Positions 33,049-43,284 are shown, counted from the first letter of the stretch. The stretch: 54,683 bases of DNA from Gammaproteobacteria bacterium (GCA_004298065.1 SCRL01000019.1:1-54683); one strand, 5' to 3'. Translations and numbers: made by a program. Notes: generated from the sequence alone by a model not told the origin.

Positions 33049-34652
33049 TACCCACCCGTCGCCGGGCCGAGGAACCGGGCCGGCTCCTCGACCTTGTATT
33101 TCGGATTGTCCTCGGCCGTGACCGTGAAGCTCACCGGCGTACTGCGCGCCTTGAGGTTGTCCGGCGAGGCCTGCAACCGCGCCGGCACGTCCACCAGCTC
33201 GCCCGAACCGACCTGGATGGTCTTGCTGTCCAAGTGTACGGTCAGGCCGTCGATGCCGGCGGCGGTGACGACGTAGGTGTGCGGCGCACTGTCCATGTTC
33301 ATGATTTTAAGCACGTAGACGTTCTCGATGCGCCCGTCCGGGGTGTCGCGGAACAGCGTATTGCGGTCGCGCAGTACGTCCATCTGCAGCGGCACGCGCA
33401 GCAGCACGGCGATCACCAGCGCCACGGCGATGGTCGCGAGCAGGCCGGAATAGACCAGCACGCGCGGGCGGATCAGCTTCCACGGCTTGCCCTCGAGCGC
33501 ATTCTCGCTGGTGTAGCGGATCAGCCCCTTGGGGTAGTCCATCTTGGCCATCACCGAGTCGCACACGTCGGCGCACGCGCCGCAGGCGATGCACTGGTAT
33601 TGCAGGCCATTGCGGATGTCGATGCCCGTGGGGCAGACCTGGACGCACAGCGTGCAGTCGACGCAGTCGCCCAGACCCTTCCCGGCGCGGTCGTCGGAGC
33701 GCTTGCGCGAGCCGCGCGGCTCGCCGCGGCCGGTGTCGTACGACACAATGAGCGTGTCCCGGTCGAACATCGCGCTCTGGAAGCGCGCGTACGGGCACAT
33801 GTAGATGCACACCTGCTCGCGCAGCCAGCCGGCGTTGCCGTAGGTGGCGAAGCCGTAGAACAGGATCCAGAACGTCTCCCACGGCCCAAGCGCCATCTGG
33901 ATCAGGTTCACCGACAGCTCGCGAATGGGGGTGAAGTAACCGACGAAGGTGAAGCCGGTCCAGAGCGCGAACACGATCCAGGCCCCGTGCTTGGCGCTGC
34001 GCTTGAGGATCTTTTCGCGCGTCCACGGGCTCACCGCGAGCTTCATCTGTTTCGGCCGGTCGCCCTCGATCCAGCGCTCGATCCACATGAACACCTCGGT
34101 CCACACCGTCTGCGGACAGGTGAAGCCGCACCAGAGTCGTCCGGCGATGGCGGTGAACAGGAACAGCGACAGCGCCGAGAGGATCAGGATCGCGGTGAGG
34201 TAGAACAGGTCCTGCGGCCAGAACGTCCAGGCGAACAGGTGGAACTTGCGGTTCGGCAGGTCGATGAGGAACGCCTGCCGGCCCGCGCCCCACTCGATCC
34301 ACGGCAGCAGGTAGTAGACGCCGAGCGTGACGAACACCATCGCCACGCGCCAGTTGGCGAGCACGCCGTGCACCTCGCGCGGGAACACGCGCACGCGCTT
34401 GGCATAGAGCGCTTCCTGGACCGCGTCAGCCTCGGCAAGAGGAATGACGCGCTTGATCGGGGGTGGTTTGGACACGCCGTTGGGCAGCGGCGTGGCGGCG
34501 GAAGGGGATTCCGGCGCGCCGGCAGCGGCGCGCGCGGCCCTGGCCTTGGCGGCGATTTTCGCCTGGGCCTCGGCCAGGGTGATGACGCGCTGTGTGTTAT
34601 CGGTGTTCTTTTCTTTCTCCTCTTCCCGCCTTGTTTCTCCGGGTTCGCTCAC
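33048..34652 (-). CDS. ccoG: CcoG (RdxA/FixG) ferredoxin-like cbb3 maturation protein
   Basis: A 534-residue membrane iron-sulfur protein proposed to reduce Cu2+ for cbb3 assembly. It has an unusual N-terminal extension of about 90 residues rich in Ala, Pro and Glu. Membrane helices follow with LWCGFTCPQTVWTEVFMWIERW, EQVCIYMCPYARFQSAMFD, and the 4Fe-4S motifs DCVDCTLCVQVCPTGIDIRNGLQYQCIACGACADVCD. The C-terminal Ig-like domain is IENVYVLKIMNMDSAPHTYVV. The extension is longer than in most homologues. Confidence 0.95.
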   Translation of the reverse strand: MSEPGETRREEEKEKNTDNTQRVITLAEAQAKIAAKARAARAAAGAPESPSAATPLPNGVSKPPPIKRVIPLAEADAVQEALYAKRVRVFPREVHGVLANWRVAMVFVTLGVYYLLPWIEWGAGRQAFLIDLPNRKFHLFAWTFWPQDLFYLTAILILSALSLFLFTAIAGRLWCGFTCPQTVWTEVFMWIERWIEGDRPKQMKLAVSPWTREKILKRSAKHGAWIVFALWTGFTFVGYFTPIRELSVNLIQMALGPWETFWILFYGFATYGNAGWLREQVCIYMCPYARFQSAMFDRDTLIVSYDTGRGEPRGSRKRSDDRAGKGLGDCVDCTLCVQVCPTGIDIRNGLQYQCIACGACADVCDSVMAKMDYPKGLIRYTSENALEGKPWKLIRPRVLVYSGLLATIAVALVIAVLLRVPLQMDVLRDRNTLFRDTPDGRIENVYVLKIMNMDSAPHTYVVTAAGIDGLTVHLDSKTIQVGSGELVDVPARLQASPDNLKARSTPVSFTVTAEDNPKYKVEEPARFLGPATGG

Positions 34653-35581
34653 GGACCACCTTTGGCACTCGCGGTTGCTTGATGCGACAGACTATACACG
34701 TATGCCGCCAGCAGGTGCGCCTTGGCCTCGCCGAGGAACTCGGCATGCGCCGGCATGCGGCCGCTGCGGCCCTTGTCGATGCTCTCCTCGACGACCTTGA
34801 GCGAGGCGCCGTAGAGCCAGACATTATCCGTCAGGTTGGGCGCGCCGAGCGCGACGTTGCCCTTGCCCTCGGGACCGTGACAGGCAACGCAGATCTGCTG
34901 GTATTTGGCCTTGCCGGCCTCGACCGCGGCCGGGTCGGCGCGCCGGCCGGAGAGCGACAGCACGTACTCCGCGGTCTGGCGCACGCCCTCGGCGCCGCCG
35001 AGCGCCGCGCCCCACGGCGGCATGACGCCGTTGCGGCCCTGCATGATCGAGGCCTTGATCTGTTCGGGCTCGCCGCCCCACAGCCAGTCGTTGTCGCGCA
35101 GATTGGGATAGCCTGGACCGCCGCGCGCATCGCTGCCGTGGCAGCCGGTGCAGTAGGTGATGAACAGCCGCTCGCCGGTCTTGAGCGCCTCGCGGTTCTG
35201 CGCGAGCTGAACCAGCGGCTCGCCCAGGTAGCGCTCGTACATCGGCCCGACCTGCTTGTCCACGGCCGCGACCTCGCGGTTGTACTGGTCCACCTGGCTC
35301 CAGCCGAGCATGCCGGCGAAGCTGCCGAGACCCGGATAAAGCACGAGGTAGCCGGCGCCGAAGAACAGCGTGACGTAGAACATGTTCAGCCACCAACGCG
35401 GCAGCGGATTGTTCAGCTCCTGCAGGTTCTCGTCCCAGACGTGCCCCGTGGGTTTGGCCTTTTCGTCGGCGCGACGCTTGGGCCCGGTCATCCAGCGGTT
35501 CAGCCAGAACATCGCGATGATCCCGCCGACGGTGCCGACGATGATGAACCAGTTCCAGAACGAATTCGTGAAATCAGCCAT
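34649..35581 (-). CDS. ccoP: cbb3 oxidase diheme subunit CcoP
   Basis: A membrane-anchored diheme cytochrome c that passes electrons to CcoO/CcoN. The 310 residues show two N-terminal helices (FWNWFIIVGTVGGIIAMFWL and WLNMFYVTLFFGAGYLVLYPGLG) and two heme motifs, CTGCH and CVACH, with MPPWG and MPAH as likely axial Met ligands. It overlaps ccoQ at its start and ccoG at its end. Confidence 0.96.
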   Translation of the reverse strand: MADFTNSFWNWFIIVGTVGGIIAMFWLNRWMTGPKRRADEKAKPTGHVWDENLQELNNPLPRWWLNMFYVTLFFGAGYLVLYPGLGSFAGMLGWSQVDQYNREVAAVDKQVGPMYERYLGEPLVQLAQNREALKTGERLFITYCTGCHGSDARGGPGYPNLRDNDWLWGGEPEQIKASIMQGRNGVMPPWGAALGGAEGVRQTAEYVLSLSGRRADPAAVEAGKAKYQQICVACHGPEGKGNVALGAPNLTDNVWLYGASLKVVEESIDKGRSGRMPAHAEFLGEAKAHLLAAYVYSLSHQATASAKGGP

Positions 35582-35747
35582 TGTTGCGTTCTCCGGTCAC
35601 GCCGCCCGACGTGTCGTCTTCCAGCGGCATTTTTGCGGCTTCATCAAACGACTGCCTGCGCCGGCCGCTCCACGCCCAGGCGACGATGCCGATGAAGATG
35701 ACCACCAGCAGCACCGTCCACCAGGAATGGAACACGGCGATATCCAT
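35574..35747 (-). CDS. ccoQ: Small cbb3 oxidase subunit CcoQ
   Basis: A 57-residue frame reading MDIAVFHSWWTVLLVVIFIG then IVAWAWSGRRRQSFDEAAKM and an acidic end. One membrane helix followed by RR(R)xxFDEAA is typical of CcoQ, which stabilises the complex. It overlaps ccoP by eight bases and starts two bases from the ccoO stop. Confidence 0.9.
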   Translation of the reverse strand: MDIAVFHSWWTVLLVVIFIGIVAWAWSGRRRQSFDEAAKMPLEDDTSGGVTGERNNG

Positions 35748-35748
35748 C

Positions 35749-36363
35749 TCAGCGCCTCACCTTGATCGACGTCCCCATCACCTGCATGTAGGCGATGAGC
35801 GCGTCCATCTCGGTCTTGCCCTCGAGCTCGGACGGGGCGTTTTTGATGTCCTCGTCGCTGTACGGATGCCCGAGGGTGCGCAGCACGCGCATCTTTTTCT
35901 GGATCAGCGCGTTGTCGAGCTTGTTTTTCGCCAGCCACGGGTAGCCCGGCATGATCGACTCCGGCACCACGTCGCGCGGGTTGATCAGGTGCGCCCGGTG
36001 CCAGTCGTCCGAATAGCGCCCGCCGACGCGCGCCAGGTCCGGCCCGGTGCGCTTGCTGCCCCACTGGAACGGCCGGTCGTACACGAACTCGCCGGCCACC
36101 GAGTAGTGCCCGTAGCGCTCGGTTTCGGCGCGGAACGGCCGCACCATCTGCGAATGGCAGTTGTAGCAGCCCTCGCGCACGTAGACGTCGCGGCCCTCGA
36201 GCTCGAGCGCGCCGTACGGCTTGAGGCCCGCGACCGCCTCGGTCGTGGACTTCTGGAAGAACAGCGGCACGATCTCCACCAGGCCGCCGACGCTGATCGC
36301 CAGCACCGCCAGGACGATGAGGAGCCCGACGTTCGTTTCGACTTTTTCGTGTCCAGTCGCCAT
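35749..36363 (-). CDS. ccoO: cbb3 oxidase monoheme subunit CcoO
   Basis: A membrane-anchored cytochrome c of 204 residues: N-terminal helix [25 protein letters not shown], heme motif [47 protein letters not shown] and [10 protein letters not shown] with the axial Met. It lies between ccoN and ccoQ. Confidence 0.97.
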   Translation of the reverse strand: MATGHEKVETNVGLLIVLAVLAISVGGLVEIVPLFFQKSTTEAVAGLKPYGALELEGRDVYVREGCYNCHSQMVRPFRAETERYGHYSVAGEFVYDRPFQWGSKRTGPDLARVGGRYSDDWHRAHLINPRDVVPESIMPGYPWLAKNKLDNALIQKKMRVLRTLGHPYSDEDIKNAPSELEGKTEMDALIAYMQVMGTSIKVRR

Positions 36364-36373
36364 GGTTGTCTCC

Positions 36374-37798
36374 TCAGTGCGCGGCCGCCGGGGCCGGGAT
36401 CGCGGCCTCGACCGGCTTGGCGCCCCAGATCGTGCGCCAGACGTTGTACGCCATGATCAGCATGCCCACGAGGTAGAACACGCCACCCAGGAACCGCACG
36501 ATGTAGAACGGATGCATCGCCTGCACCGACTCGACGAACGAGTAGGTCAGCGTGCCGTCGGCGTTGACCGCGCGCCACATCAGGCCCTGCATCACGCCCG
36601 CGATCCACATGGCCGAGATGTACAGCACGATGCCGATGGTCGCGATCCAGAAGTGCGCCTCGATCAGCCGGGTGCTGTAGATCTTGCGGTTGAAGAGCCG
36701 CGGGATCAGGAAGTACATCGCGCCGATGGAGATCATGCCGACCCAGCCGAGCGCGCCCGAGTGCACGTGGCCGATGGTCCAGTCGGTGTAGTGCGACAGC
36801 GCGTTCACGGTCTTGATCGACATCATCGGGCCCTCGAACGTGGACATGCCGTAGAACGACACCGACACGATCAGGAATTTCAGGATGGGGTCGGTGCGCA
36901 GCTTCTGCCACGCGCCCGAGAGGGTCATGATGCCGTTGATCATGCCGCCCCAGGACGGCGCCAGCAGGATCAGCGAGAACACCATGCCGAGCGACTGGGT
37001 CCAGTCGGGCAGCGCGGTGTAGTGCAGGTGGTGCGGGCCGGCCCAGATATAGGTGAAGGCCAAGGCCCAGAAGTGCACCACCGACAGGCGGTAGGAGTAC
37101 ACCGGCCGCTCGGCCTGCTTCGGGATGAAGTAGTACATGATCCCGAGAAAGCCGGCGGTGAGGAAGAAACCGACGGCGTTGTGGCCGTACCACCACTGCA
37201 CCATCGCGTCCTGCACTCCGGCGTACACCGAGTACGACTTGGTGAGCGAGACCGGGATTTCGAGGTTGTTGAACACGTGCAGCACGGCGATGGTGAGGAT
37301 GAACGCGCCGTAGAACCAATTAGCCACGTAGATATGCTGCACCTTGCGCTTGATGAGGGTGCCGAAAAACACGACTGCGTAGGCCACCCACACCACGGTG
37401 ATCAGCAGGTCGATCGGCCATTCGAGCTCGGCGTATTCCTTCGAGCTGGTGATGCCGAGCGGCAGCGTGACGGCCGCGAGCACGATGATTGCCTGCCAGC
37501 CCCAGAAGGTGAAGGCCGCGAGCCCATCGCTGAACAGGCGCGTGTGGCAGGTGCGCTGGACGACGTAGTACGAGGTGGCGAACAACGCCGAGCCGCCGAA
37601 GGCGAAGATCACCGCGTTGGTGTGCAGCGGCCGCAGGCGCGAGAACGTAAGCCAGGGGATGTCGAAGTTGAGGAAGGGCCAGGCCATCTGGGCGGCGATG
37701 AACACGCCGACCAGCATCCCGACGATGCCCCAGATGACGGTCATCACGGCGAACTGACGGACGACCTTTTCGTTATACGTTGTGGCTTGCGCGTTCAT
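36374..37798 (-). CDS. ccoN: cbb3 cytochrome oxidase catalytic subunit CcoN
   Basis: Heme-copper oxidase subunit I, C-type. The 474 residues form about 12 helices. Visible motifs are [48 protein letters not shown] (the His-Tyr helix), [18 protein letters not shown] and the [19 protein letters not shown] heme-ligand helix. It is preceded by an FNR-type promoter. Confidence 0.98.
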   Translation of the reverse strand: MNAQATTYNEKVVRQFAVMTVIWGIVGMLVGVFIAAQMAWPFLNFDIPWLTFSRLRPLHTNAVIFAFGGSALFATSYYVVQRTCHTRLFSDGLAAFTFWGWQAIIVLAAVTLPLGITSSKEYAELEWPIDLLITVVWVAYAVVFFGTLIKRKVQHIYVANWFYGAFILTIAVLHVFNNLEIPVSLTKSYSVYAGVQDAMVQWWYGHNAVGFFLTAGFLGIMYYFIPKQAERPVYSYRLSVVHFWALAFTYIWAGPHHLHYTALPDWTQSLGMVFSLILLAPSWGGMINGIMTLSGAWQKLRTDPILKFLIVSVSFYGMSTFEGPMMSIKTVNALSHYTDWTIGHVHSGALGWVGMISIGAMYFLIPRLFNRKIYSTRLIEAHFWIATIGIVLYISAMWIAGVMQGLMWRAVNADGTLTYSFVESVQAMHPFYIVRFLGGVFYLVGMLIMAYNVWRTIWGAKPVEAAIPAPAAAH

Positions 37799-37868
37799 GC
37801 GGCTCCTAGAATCGCGTCAGGTTGATTGCGGAAAACAGGGGCTGGAACAAAAAGCCCAGGGTTGCCGC

Positions 37869-37893
37869 GGGACCGGCCCAAGGGGCCGATCCC
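37869..37893 (-). promoter_or_regulatory. Hairpin in the ccoN 5' leader
   Basis: The plus strand gggaccggccc / gggccgatccc forms an 11-pair stem (one mismatch or wobble) with a short loop, between the predicted start of transcription and ccoN. It could stabilise the mRNA or attenuate it. No T tract follows immediately. Confidence 0.45.
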
Positions 37894-37899
37894 GCACGC

Positions 37900-37940
37900 A
37901 TCATAGTGAAATGAGGTTACCGCTTGTTGATTTGCGTCAA
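37900..37940 (-). promoter_or_regulatory. FNR box and -10 element of the cbb3 operon
   Basis: On the minus strand TTGACgcaaATCAA (37940-37927) matches the FNR/ANR consensus TTGATnnnnATCAA at nine of ten positions. After 21 bases comes TATGAT (37905-37900). This puts the box centre at about -41.5 from the expected start, the usual class II activation position. The regulator is probably the FNR encoded at 39.6-40.3 kb. Confidence 0.8.
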
Positions 37941-37979
37941 CTTCTTCTTGTTCTTTCCGCGACGCAATGCCACCGACAC

Positions 37980-38582
37980 TTAAGAAGTGAAGATGGGACC
38001 GGCCCCCGTGCCCCAGAGGATTACCGTCGCCGCGAGCACGCCGACGAGCATTACCAAACCGACCGCGAGCACCGCGCTCGCGAACAAGAACCCACGCTCC
38101 TTGGGGATACTCATCATGATCGGCACGCCGGTGTACAGCAGGTACACGGTGTAGGCCAGCGCCGGCAGGCCGAGCAGCAGATTGAGCCACAGCACCGGGT
38201 ACAGCAGCATCACGCTGATGAGGAACAAGGGCGTCGCGGTGTAGGCCGCGAGCGCCACGCACTGCGGCAGCGGCTGCTTCGAGCCGTAGGTCTTGCCCAT
38301 CCAGTGGATCAGCGCGCCGATGGTTAAAATCGCCACCAGGATGGTGATGTAGAACAGGATCGCGATGGTGAGCGCGCTGTCGGGCGTGAGTTTCACCGCC
38401 TCGCGCGTGCCGATCTGCCAGCCGACCTGGGTGGTGCCGAGGTAACCGAACACCGCCGGGATCGCCGCGAGCAGCAGCACGTGGGAGCAGTAGCACTTGG
38501 TGATGGTGCAGTGCTCCTTGTGGATCGACTTCCACTCGACTTCCGGGTCCGTCATCAGACCCCAAACGTGACTAAGGAACAT
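37980..38582 (-). CDS. Yip1-family membrane protein (DUF1282)
   Basis: A 200-residue protein of about five helices: MFLSHVWGLMTDPEVEWKSIHKE followed by hydrophobic stretches such as LLLAAIPAVFGYLGT, ILFYITILVAILTIGALIHW and LASAVLAVGLVMLVGVLAATV. The WGLMTDPEVEW and YGSKQPLPQCVALAAYTATPLFL motifs match the Yip1/DUF1282 family. The function is unknown. It lies between ompW and the ccoN promoter. A gggaga site precedes the ATG. Confidence 0.8.
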   Translation of the reverse strand: MFLSHVWGLMTDPEVEWKSIHKEHCTITKCYCSHVLLLAAIPAVFGYLGTTQVGWQIGTREAVKLTPDSALTIAILFYITILVAILTIGALIHWMGKTYGSKQPLPQCVALAAYTATPLFLISVMLLYPVLWLNLLLGLPALAYTVYLLYTGVPIMMSIPKERGFLFASAVLAVGLVMLVGVLAATVILWGTGAGPIFTS

Positions 38583-38704
38583 GTTCTCCCCTCCGGTTTC
38601 TGAGCCAAAACCGGTTTCAGTTTCCTGCAAAGCCCCGGCCGCCGTCAATCGGCGGCCGGGAACGTCCGATGATTCCAGTCAGGCATGGGGGAGCGGCGGC
38701 CCGC

Positions 38705-39376
38705 TTAGAAACGCTTGCCGATACCGATACCGAATATCCAGGGGTTGATGTCCACGTCCACGGTGCGCGTGGTGGCACCGGTCACGAGCGTGCCCTGGGT
38801 CTCGATGTTGACGTACTTGAGGTCGAAGTTCACGAACCAGTCGTTTTTCAGGCCCAGGTCCACGCCCGCCTGCGCCGCCAGACCCCAGGAATCGTCGAGG
38901 TCGATGCTGGTCGGACCGCCGAGCGCGGTATCGAGCGAGTTGGTGCTTTTCTCGTTGTAGAACTTGCTGTAGTTGACGCCGATACCGGCGTACGGCCGCA
39001 CCTTGGCCTGCGGCGCGAAGTGATATTGCAGCGTCAGCGTCGGCGGCAGCAGCGCCGTGTCGCCGATCTTGTTGAGGTTGGCGATGGTGCCCTTGCCGGT
39101 GAGGTCGTGGTGCGTGGTGCCGAGAATCAGTTCAAGCCCCCAGTTCGGCCGCAGCATGTAGGTGATGTCGAGCTCGGCGGTGGTGTCGTCGCCCACGCCC
39201 ACGCCGGAACCGGCGAGCGTAGTGACCTCGCTGCTGCGATCGTTCGGAGTCACGTGGATCGCGCGGCCGCGGACGATCCAGTTGCCGGACTCGGCGGCCA
39301 GGCCCGGCTGAACGGCGCCGGCGAGAACAACACCCAACATCAGGGGAAACGTACGGCGTGCGACAACAGACTTCAT
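38705..39376 (-). CDS. ompW: OmpW-family outer-membrane porin
   Basis: A 223-residue outer-membrane barrel: signal peptide MKSVVARRTFPLMLGVVLAGAVQPGLAAE, then alternating strands such as NWIVRGRAIHVTPND, AELDITYMLRPNWGLELI, TLQYHF, VRPYAGIGVNYSKFY and DVDINPWIFGIGIGKRF ending in the terminal Phe. An aggagc site supports the start. A weaker FNR-like site (39435-39448) lies about 60 bases upstream, in line with FNR control of ompW in E. coli. Confidence 0.92.
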   Translation of the reverse strand: MKSVVARRTFPLMLGVVLAGAVQPGLAAESGNWIVRGRAIHVTPNDRSSEVTTLAGSGVGVGDDTTAELDITYMLRPNWGLELILGTTHHDLTGKGTIANLNKIGDTALLPPTLTLQYHFAPQAKVRPYAGIGVNYSKFYNEKSTNSLDTALGGPTSIDLDDSWGLAAQAGVDLGLKNDWFVNFDLKYVNIETQGTLVTGATTRTVDVDINPWIFGIGIGKRF

Positions 39377-39434
39377 GGCGGAAGCTCCTGTGTGAAAGAC
39401 GGCCGCCATTGTTGCCGCCGCACCGGCACCGACC

Positions 39435-39448
39435 CTGACATGCATCAA
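39435..39448 (-). promoter_or_regulatory. Candidate FNR-like half-site pair upstream of ompW
   Basis: The minus strand TTGATgcatGTCAG has a perfect left half and a degenerate right half. It lies about 60 bases upstream of the ompW start and downstream of the FNR gene. Confidence is low because the second half matches at three of five positions. Confidence 0.4.
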
Positions 39449-39565
39449 CCGCCACGCGTTCTGTTCCTGACGCAGGTCAACTACGTGCTATCGCGACGCG
39501 CGACATCCTGCGCGCGCATGGCATGGCGCGATCGAACTGCCGGGGTACGGAACGGAGAAGTTTTT

Positions 39566-40321
39566 TTACGTGCGCGCCGAAAGGTTCGCGGCCGTGCCCG
39601 CGAGCTGGCGCAGGCGGTCGAGGTCGGTCAGGCGCACGTGCTTGCGCTCGACGGCGAGCAGGCCCTGCTCCTGGAAACGCGTGAACAGGCGGCTCACGGT
39701 CTCCTCGGCGAGGCCGAGGTAGTTGCCGATGTCGATGCGCGACATGCTGAGATTGAATTCGCGCGCCGAGAAGCCGCGGCTCGCGAAGCGTTGCGACAGG
39801 CTCAGCAGGAATCCCGCGAGCCGCTCCTCGGCGCTCTTGCGGCTGAGATAGGCGAGCAGTGTCTGATCGTGCAGGATCGCCTTGCTCATCACGCGCAGCA
39901 TCTGGCGCGGCAGGCTCGGCACCTCCGCGCCCAGGTCCTCGAGCCGGTCGAACGGCACCTCGCACGCGCTCGTGGCCTCGAGCGCGACCGCGGAACAGGG
40001 GTGCTTGCCGGCGGTGATGGCGTCGAGGCCGAACAGCTCGCCGGGCAGGTGAAATCCGGTGACCTGCTCGGCGCCGTCTTCCGACACGGTGTAAGTTTTC
40101 ACCGACCCCGAACGCACGGCATAGACGGACTGGAACGGATCGCCGGCGCGGAACAGGTGCTCGCCGCGGTGCGCCGGACGGCGGCGCTTGATGATCCGGT
40201 CCAGCAGCTCGAGATCGCCTTGCTCCAACCCCACCGGCAGGCACAGCTGGAACAGGCTGCAATCCTGGCAGGCAACCTTGAACCGGTCGAGATCGACGGC
40301 GATGGAACTCTGTTTGGCCAT
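39566..40321 (-). CDS. fnr: FNR-family oxygen-responsive regulator
   Basis: Global anaerobic regulator of 251 residues. The 4Fe-4S ligands are C18, C21, C27 ([11 protein letters not shown]) and a fourth in [10 protein letters not shown]. The cNMP-binding-like fold includes [20 protein letters not shown] and [13 protein letters not shown]. The HTH has [20 protein letters not shown], and its E-SR pattern (EETVSR) matches the FNR recognition helix for TTGAT. The ATG at 40321 gives the usual FNR length. It is divergent from ccoI and next to the cbb3 genes it should activate. Confidence 0.95.
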   Translation of the reverse strand: MAKQSSIAVDLDRFKVACQDCSLFQLCLPVGLEQGDLELLDRIIKRRRPAHRGEHLFRAGDPFQSVYAVRSGSVKTYTVSEDGAEQVTGFHLPGELFGLDAITAGKHPCSAVALEATSACEVPFDRLEDLGAEVPSLPRQMLRVMSKAILHDQTLLAYLSRKSAEERLAGFLLSLSQRFASRGFSAREFNLSMSRIDIGNYLGLAEETVSRLFTRFQEQGLLAVERKHVRLTDLDRLRQLAGTAANLSART

Positions 40322-40448
40322 GAGCGAGTCGAGATGGAGGCGGGTGGATTTAAAAAGGATATGCAACTTCTTGTGCGCGCGGGCATTATATAACGACTCG
40401 CCCGCGGCCGTCCGCCGTTCCGGCATTCCCGATTACGCCCATCAACAT

Positions 40449-42917
40449 ATGTCCGCCACCCCTGCCGCCACCGAAAACACCGGCTCTGCCCCGGCAACCT
40501 GCTTCCACTGCGGCCTGCCGGTCCCGACCGGCGCCGGTTTTGGCGTCACGGTCGATGGTGTGCGCCAGCCGATGTGCTGCCGCGGCTGCGAGGCCGTGGC
40601 GCAGGCGATCGTGGACGGGGGCTTGGCCGACTACTACCGTCACCGCACCGCCGCCGCCCCCACCGGGCGCGAGCTGGTGCCTGCATTCCTGCGCGAGGCC
40701 GCGGTCTACGATCACCCGGCAGTGCAGAAAAGTTTCGTGCGCGCCGAGGGCGAGCACGTGCGCGAGGCCGCGCTGATCCTCGAGGGCATCACCTGCGCCG
40801 CGTGCGTGTGGCTGAACGAGCGCCACCTCGCGAGCCTGCCGGGCGTGGTGAGCGTGCACGTGAACTACGCCACGCATCGCATGCGCGTGCGCTGGGACGA
40901 GCGCCAATTAAAACTGAGCGACATCCTCGCCGCGGTCACACGCATCGGTTATCTCGCGCACCCCTACGATCCCGGCCGCAGCCAGCAACTGCTCGAGCAG
41001 GAACGCAAGACGATGCTGCGCCGGCTCGGGCTCGCCGGCGTGATGGCGGCGCAGGTGATGGTGCTCGCCGAGGCGCTCTATCTCGGCAGCGACACCGGCG
41101 CCGAGAGCGAGTTCGCCGGGTTTTTCTACTGGGTGAGCCTGCTGCTCACATTGCCGGTGCTGGCTTACTCGGCGACGCCGTTCTTCAAGGGCGCGTGGAA
41201 CGACCTGAAGCATTTCCGCGCCGGCATGGATGTGCCGGTGGTGCTCGGCATCCTCGGGGCGTTCGTCGCGAGCCTCTGGACCACCGTTACCCACGAGGGC
41301 ACGGTTTACTACGACTCGGTCACGATGTTTGTGTTTTTTCTTCTCGGTGGACGCTATTTCGAATTGCGTGCCCGCACGCGTGCGGCCGAGGCCGCCGAGT
41401 CGCTGGTGCGCGCGGTGCCGGCGACGGCGACGCGTCTTATCGCCGACGGTGGCGAAGAAACCGTGGCGGTGGCCGAGCTTGCGCCCGGCGACACCGTGCT
41501 GGTGCGCCCGGGCGAGACCATTCCGGCCGACGGCACCGTGATCGCGGGCCGATCGAGCGTGGACGAGTCGCTGCTCACCGGCGAGAGTCTGCCGGTGAAC
41601 AAGCAATCCGGCGTGCACGTCGTTGGCGGTTCAATTAACGTCGAAAGCCCGCTCACCGTGCGCCTCGCGCAGGTCGGCGCCGACACCGTGCTCGCGGCGA
41701 TCCTGCGCCTGCTCGACCGCGCCCAGACCGAAAAGCCGCATCTCGCGCTGCTCGCCGACCGCGCCGCCGCCTGGTTCACCGGCGCGGTGCTGATCGTCGC
41801 CGCACTCACGGCGCTTTACTGGTGGTGGCACAACCCCGTGCTGTGGCTGCCGATCACAGTCGCGGTGCTGGTCATCACCTGTCCGTGCGCGCTGTCGCTC
41901 GCGACGCCCACGGCGCTCACGGCCGCGACCGGCGCGCTCACGCGCGCGGGTCTGCTCGTCACCCGCGGCCACGCGCTCGAAACGCTCGCACGCGCCACGC
42001 ACTTCGTGTTCGACAAGACCGGCACGCTCACGGAAGGAAAGCTGCGCCTGCTCGAAACCCGCACGCTCGCGGGTCTCTCCGCAGATGAATGCCTGCGCCT
42101 CGCCGGGGCGCTCGAACGCCACTCGGAACATCCGGTGGCGCGCGCGCTGCGCGCCGCCGTCATGGGGCCGCTACCGGGCGCGGCCGAGGTCCGCAACATC
42201 CCCGGTGCCGGCCTGCAGGGCGTCATCGACGGCGAGGTTTACTATATAGGTACACCGGCGTTTGTCCGGGAGCGCGCCCATGGGGCTGTGGACGAAAAAC
42301 TGCTGGCCTCGCTGCGCGCTGCGGGCGGAACGGTGGTAGTGCTCGCAAACCGCAAAGGGCCGCTCGCCGCGTTCGTGCTCGGTGACACGCTGCGCCCCGA
42401 AGCACGCGCACTGGTGGATACCCTCAAGGCGCGCGGCAGACACGTGCTGCTCCTCACCGGCGACCACGAACAGGCGGCGCGGCGCGTGGGCAAGGAGCTC
42501 GGCATCGACGACATCGCCTGGGAGCTATCCCCGGCCGATAAGCTCGCGCGCGTCAGCGCCTTGCAGGAACGCGGCGCGGTGGTGGCCATGGTCGGCGACG
42601 GCGTGAACGACGCCCCGGTGCTGGCGCGGGCCTCGGTTTCGATCGCCATCGGCGGCGCGGCCGACGTCGCCGCCGCGAGCGCCGACATGATCCTGCTCGC
42701 GCCGCGACTCGACGCGCTGCGTACCGGGCTCGACGCCGCCGGGCGCACGCTTTCCGTCGTGCGCCAGAACCTCGCCTGGGCCGTAGCCTACAACTTCATC
42801 GCCGTCCCGGCCGCGGTATTGGGTTATGTCACGCCCTGGCTCGCGGCGCTCGGGATGTCACTGTCCTCGCTACTGGTCGTCGCCAATTCGCTGCGCCTGC
42901 TTAAAGCCCCGCGCTAG
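40449..42917 (+). CDS. ccoI: CcoI/FixI copper-transporting P1B ATPase
   Basis: Exports copper for cbb3 oxidase assembly. The 822 residues show an N-terminal Cys-rich domain ([20 protein letters not shown]), an HMA motif [11 protein letters not shown], the transport motif [15 protein letters not shown], the phosphorylation motif [11 protein letters not shown] in [11 protein letters not shown], and [13 protein letters not shown]. It is transcribed away from fnr, and ccoS follows after nine bases. Confidence 0.96.
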   Translation: MSATPAATENTGSAPATCFHCGLPVPTGAGFGVTVDGVRQPMCCRGCEAVAQAIVDGGLADYYRHRTAAAPTGRELVPAFLREAAVYDHPAVQKSFVRAEGEHVREAALILEGITCAACVWLNERHLASLPGVVSVHVNYATHRMRVRWDERQLKLSDILAAVTRIGYLAHPYDPGRSQQLLEQERKTMLRRLGLAGVMAAQVMVLAEALYLGSDTGAESEFAGFFYWVSLLLTLPVLAYSATPFFKGAWNDLKHFRAGMDVPVVLGILGAFVASLWTTVTHEGTVYYDSVTMFVFFLLGGRYFELRARTRAAEAAESLVRAVPATATRLIADGGEETVAVAELAPGDTVLVRPGETIPADGTVIAGRSSVDESLLTGESLPVNKQSGVHVVGGSINVESPLTVRLAQVGADTVLAAILRLLDRAQTEKPHLALLADRAAAWFTGAVLIVAALTALYWWWHNPVLWLPITVAVLVITCPCALSLATPTALTAATGALTRAGLLVTRGHALETLARATHFVFDKTGTLTEGKLRLLETRTLAGLSADECLRLAGALERHSEHPVARALRAAVMGPLPGAAEVRNIPGAGLQGVIDGEVYYIGTPAFVRERAHGAVDEKLLASLRAAGGTVVVLANRKGPLAAFVLGDTLRPEARALVDTLKARGRHVLLLTGDHEQAARRVGKELGIDDIAWELSPADKLARVSALQERGAVVAMVGDGVNDAPVLARASVSIAIGGAADVAAASADMILLAPRLDALRTGLDAAGRTLSVVRQNLAWAVAYNFIAVPAAVLGYVTPWLAALGMSLSSLLVVANSLRLLKAPR

Positions 42918-42926
42918 AATGGCCGC

Positions 42927-43235
42927 ATGGAAGTCCTCTACCTTCTGATCCCGCTCGCGGTGTTGCTCGCCGGGGTCATCGTGTGGGCGTTCTTCTGGTC
43001 GGTGAAGAGCGGCCAGTTCGACGATCTCGAGGGGCCGGCGCACCGCATCCTCATGGACGACAAACCCCACGATTCTCCTGACAAACCCGCGGCACAGGAG
43101 AAGTGGTGCAGGGATGCACCGTCTACGGAGCTAAGGACGCAAGGTGCTGATTGCGGTGCCGAGGGACGCCAAACCACAGTACAGGGACGTACTGCCAGTG
43201 GTGCCGAGGGACGCAAATCCTCCGATGACGATTAG
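42927..43235 (+). CDS. ccoS: CcoS cbb3 maturation protein with repeat-derived C-terminal extension
   Basis: The small membrane protein for cbb3 maturation begins MEVLYLLIPLAVLLAGVIVWAFFWSVKSGQFDDLEGPAHRILMDD, the full conserved CcoS part. Homologues end soon after. Here the frame continues to 102 residues through two 16-base palindromes (43105-43120 and 43178-43193) and two copies of ggtgccgagggacgc. The added residues (about 57-102) are repeat translation and end in acidic DDD. The membrane core is intact, so function may be kept. Confidence 0.88.
   Translation: MEVLYLLIPLAVLLAGVIVWAFFWSVKSGQFDDLEGPAHRILMDDKPHDSPDKPAAQEKWCRDAPSTELRTQGADCGAEGRQTTVQGRTASGAEGRKSSDDD
43105..43212. repeat. AGGGA-centred palindromes inside ccoS
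   Basis: Two palindromes, ggtgcagggatgcacc (43105-43120) and agtacagggacgtact (43178-43193), are each followed by ggtgccgagggacgc. The first is the exact reverse complement of 30356-30371. They make up the coding extension of ccoS. Confidence 0.8.
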
Positions 43236-43284
43236 ACCCTCCCTGAACGGGACGGCCGCGGGACATTGCCGCTATTATTGAGGC

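Noticed and set aside
36221-37825. 534-residue frame opposite ccoN
   Set aside because: Antisense shadow of ccoN with low complexity and no hydrophobic pattern.
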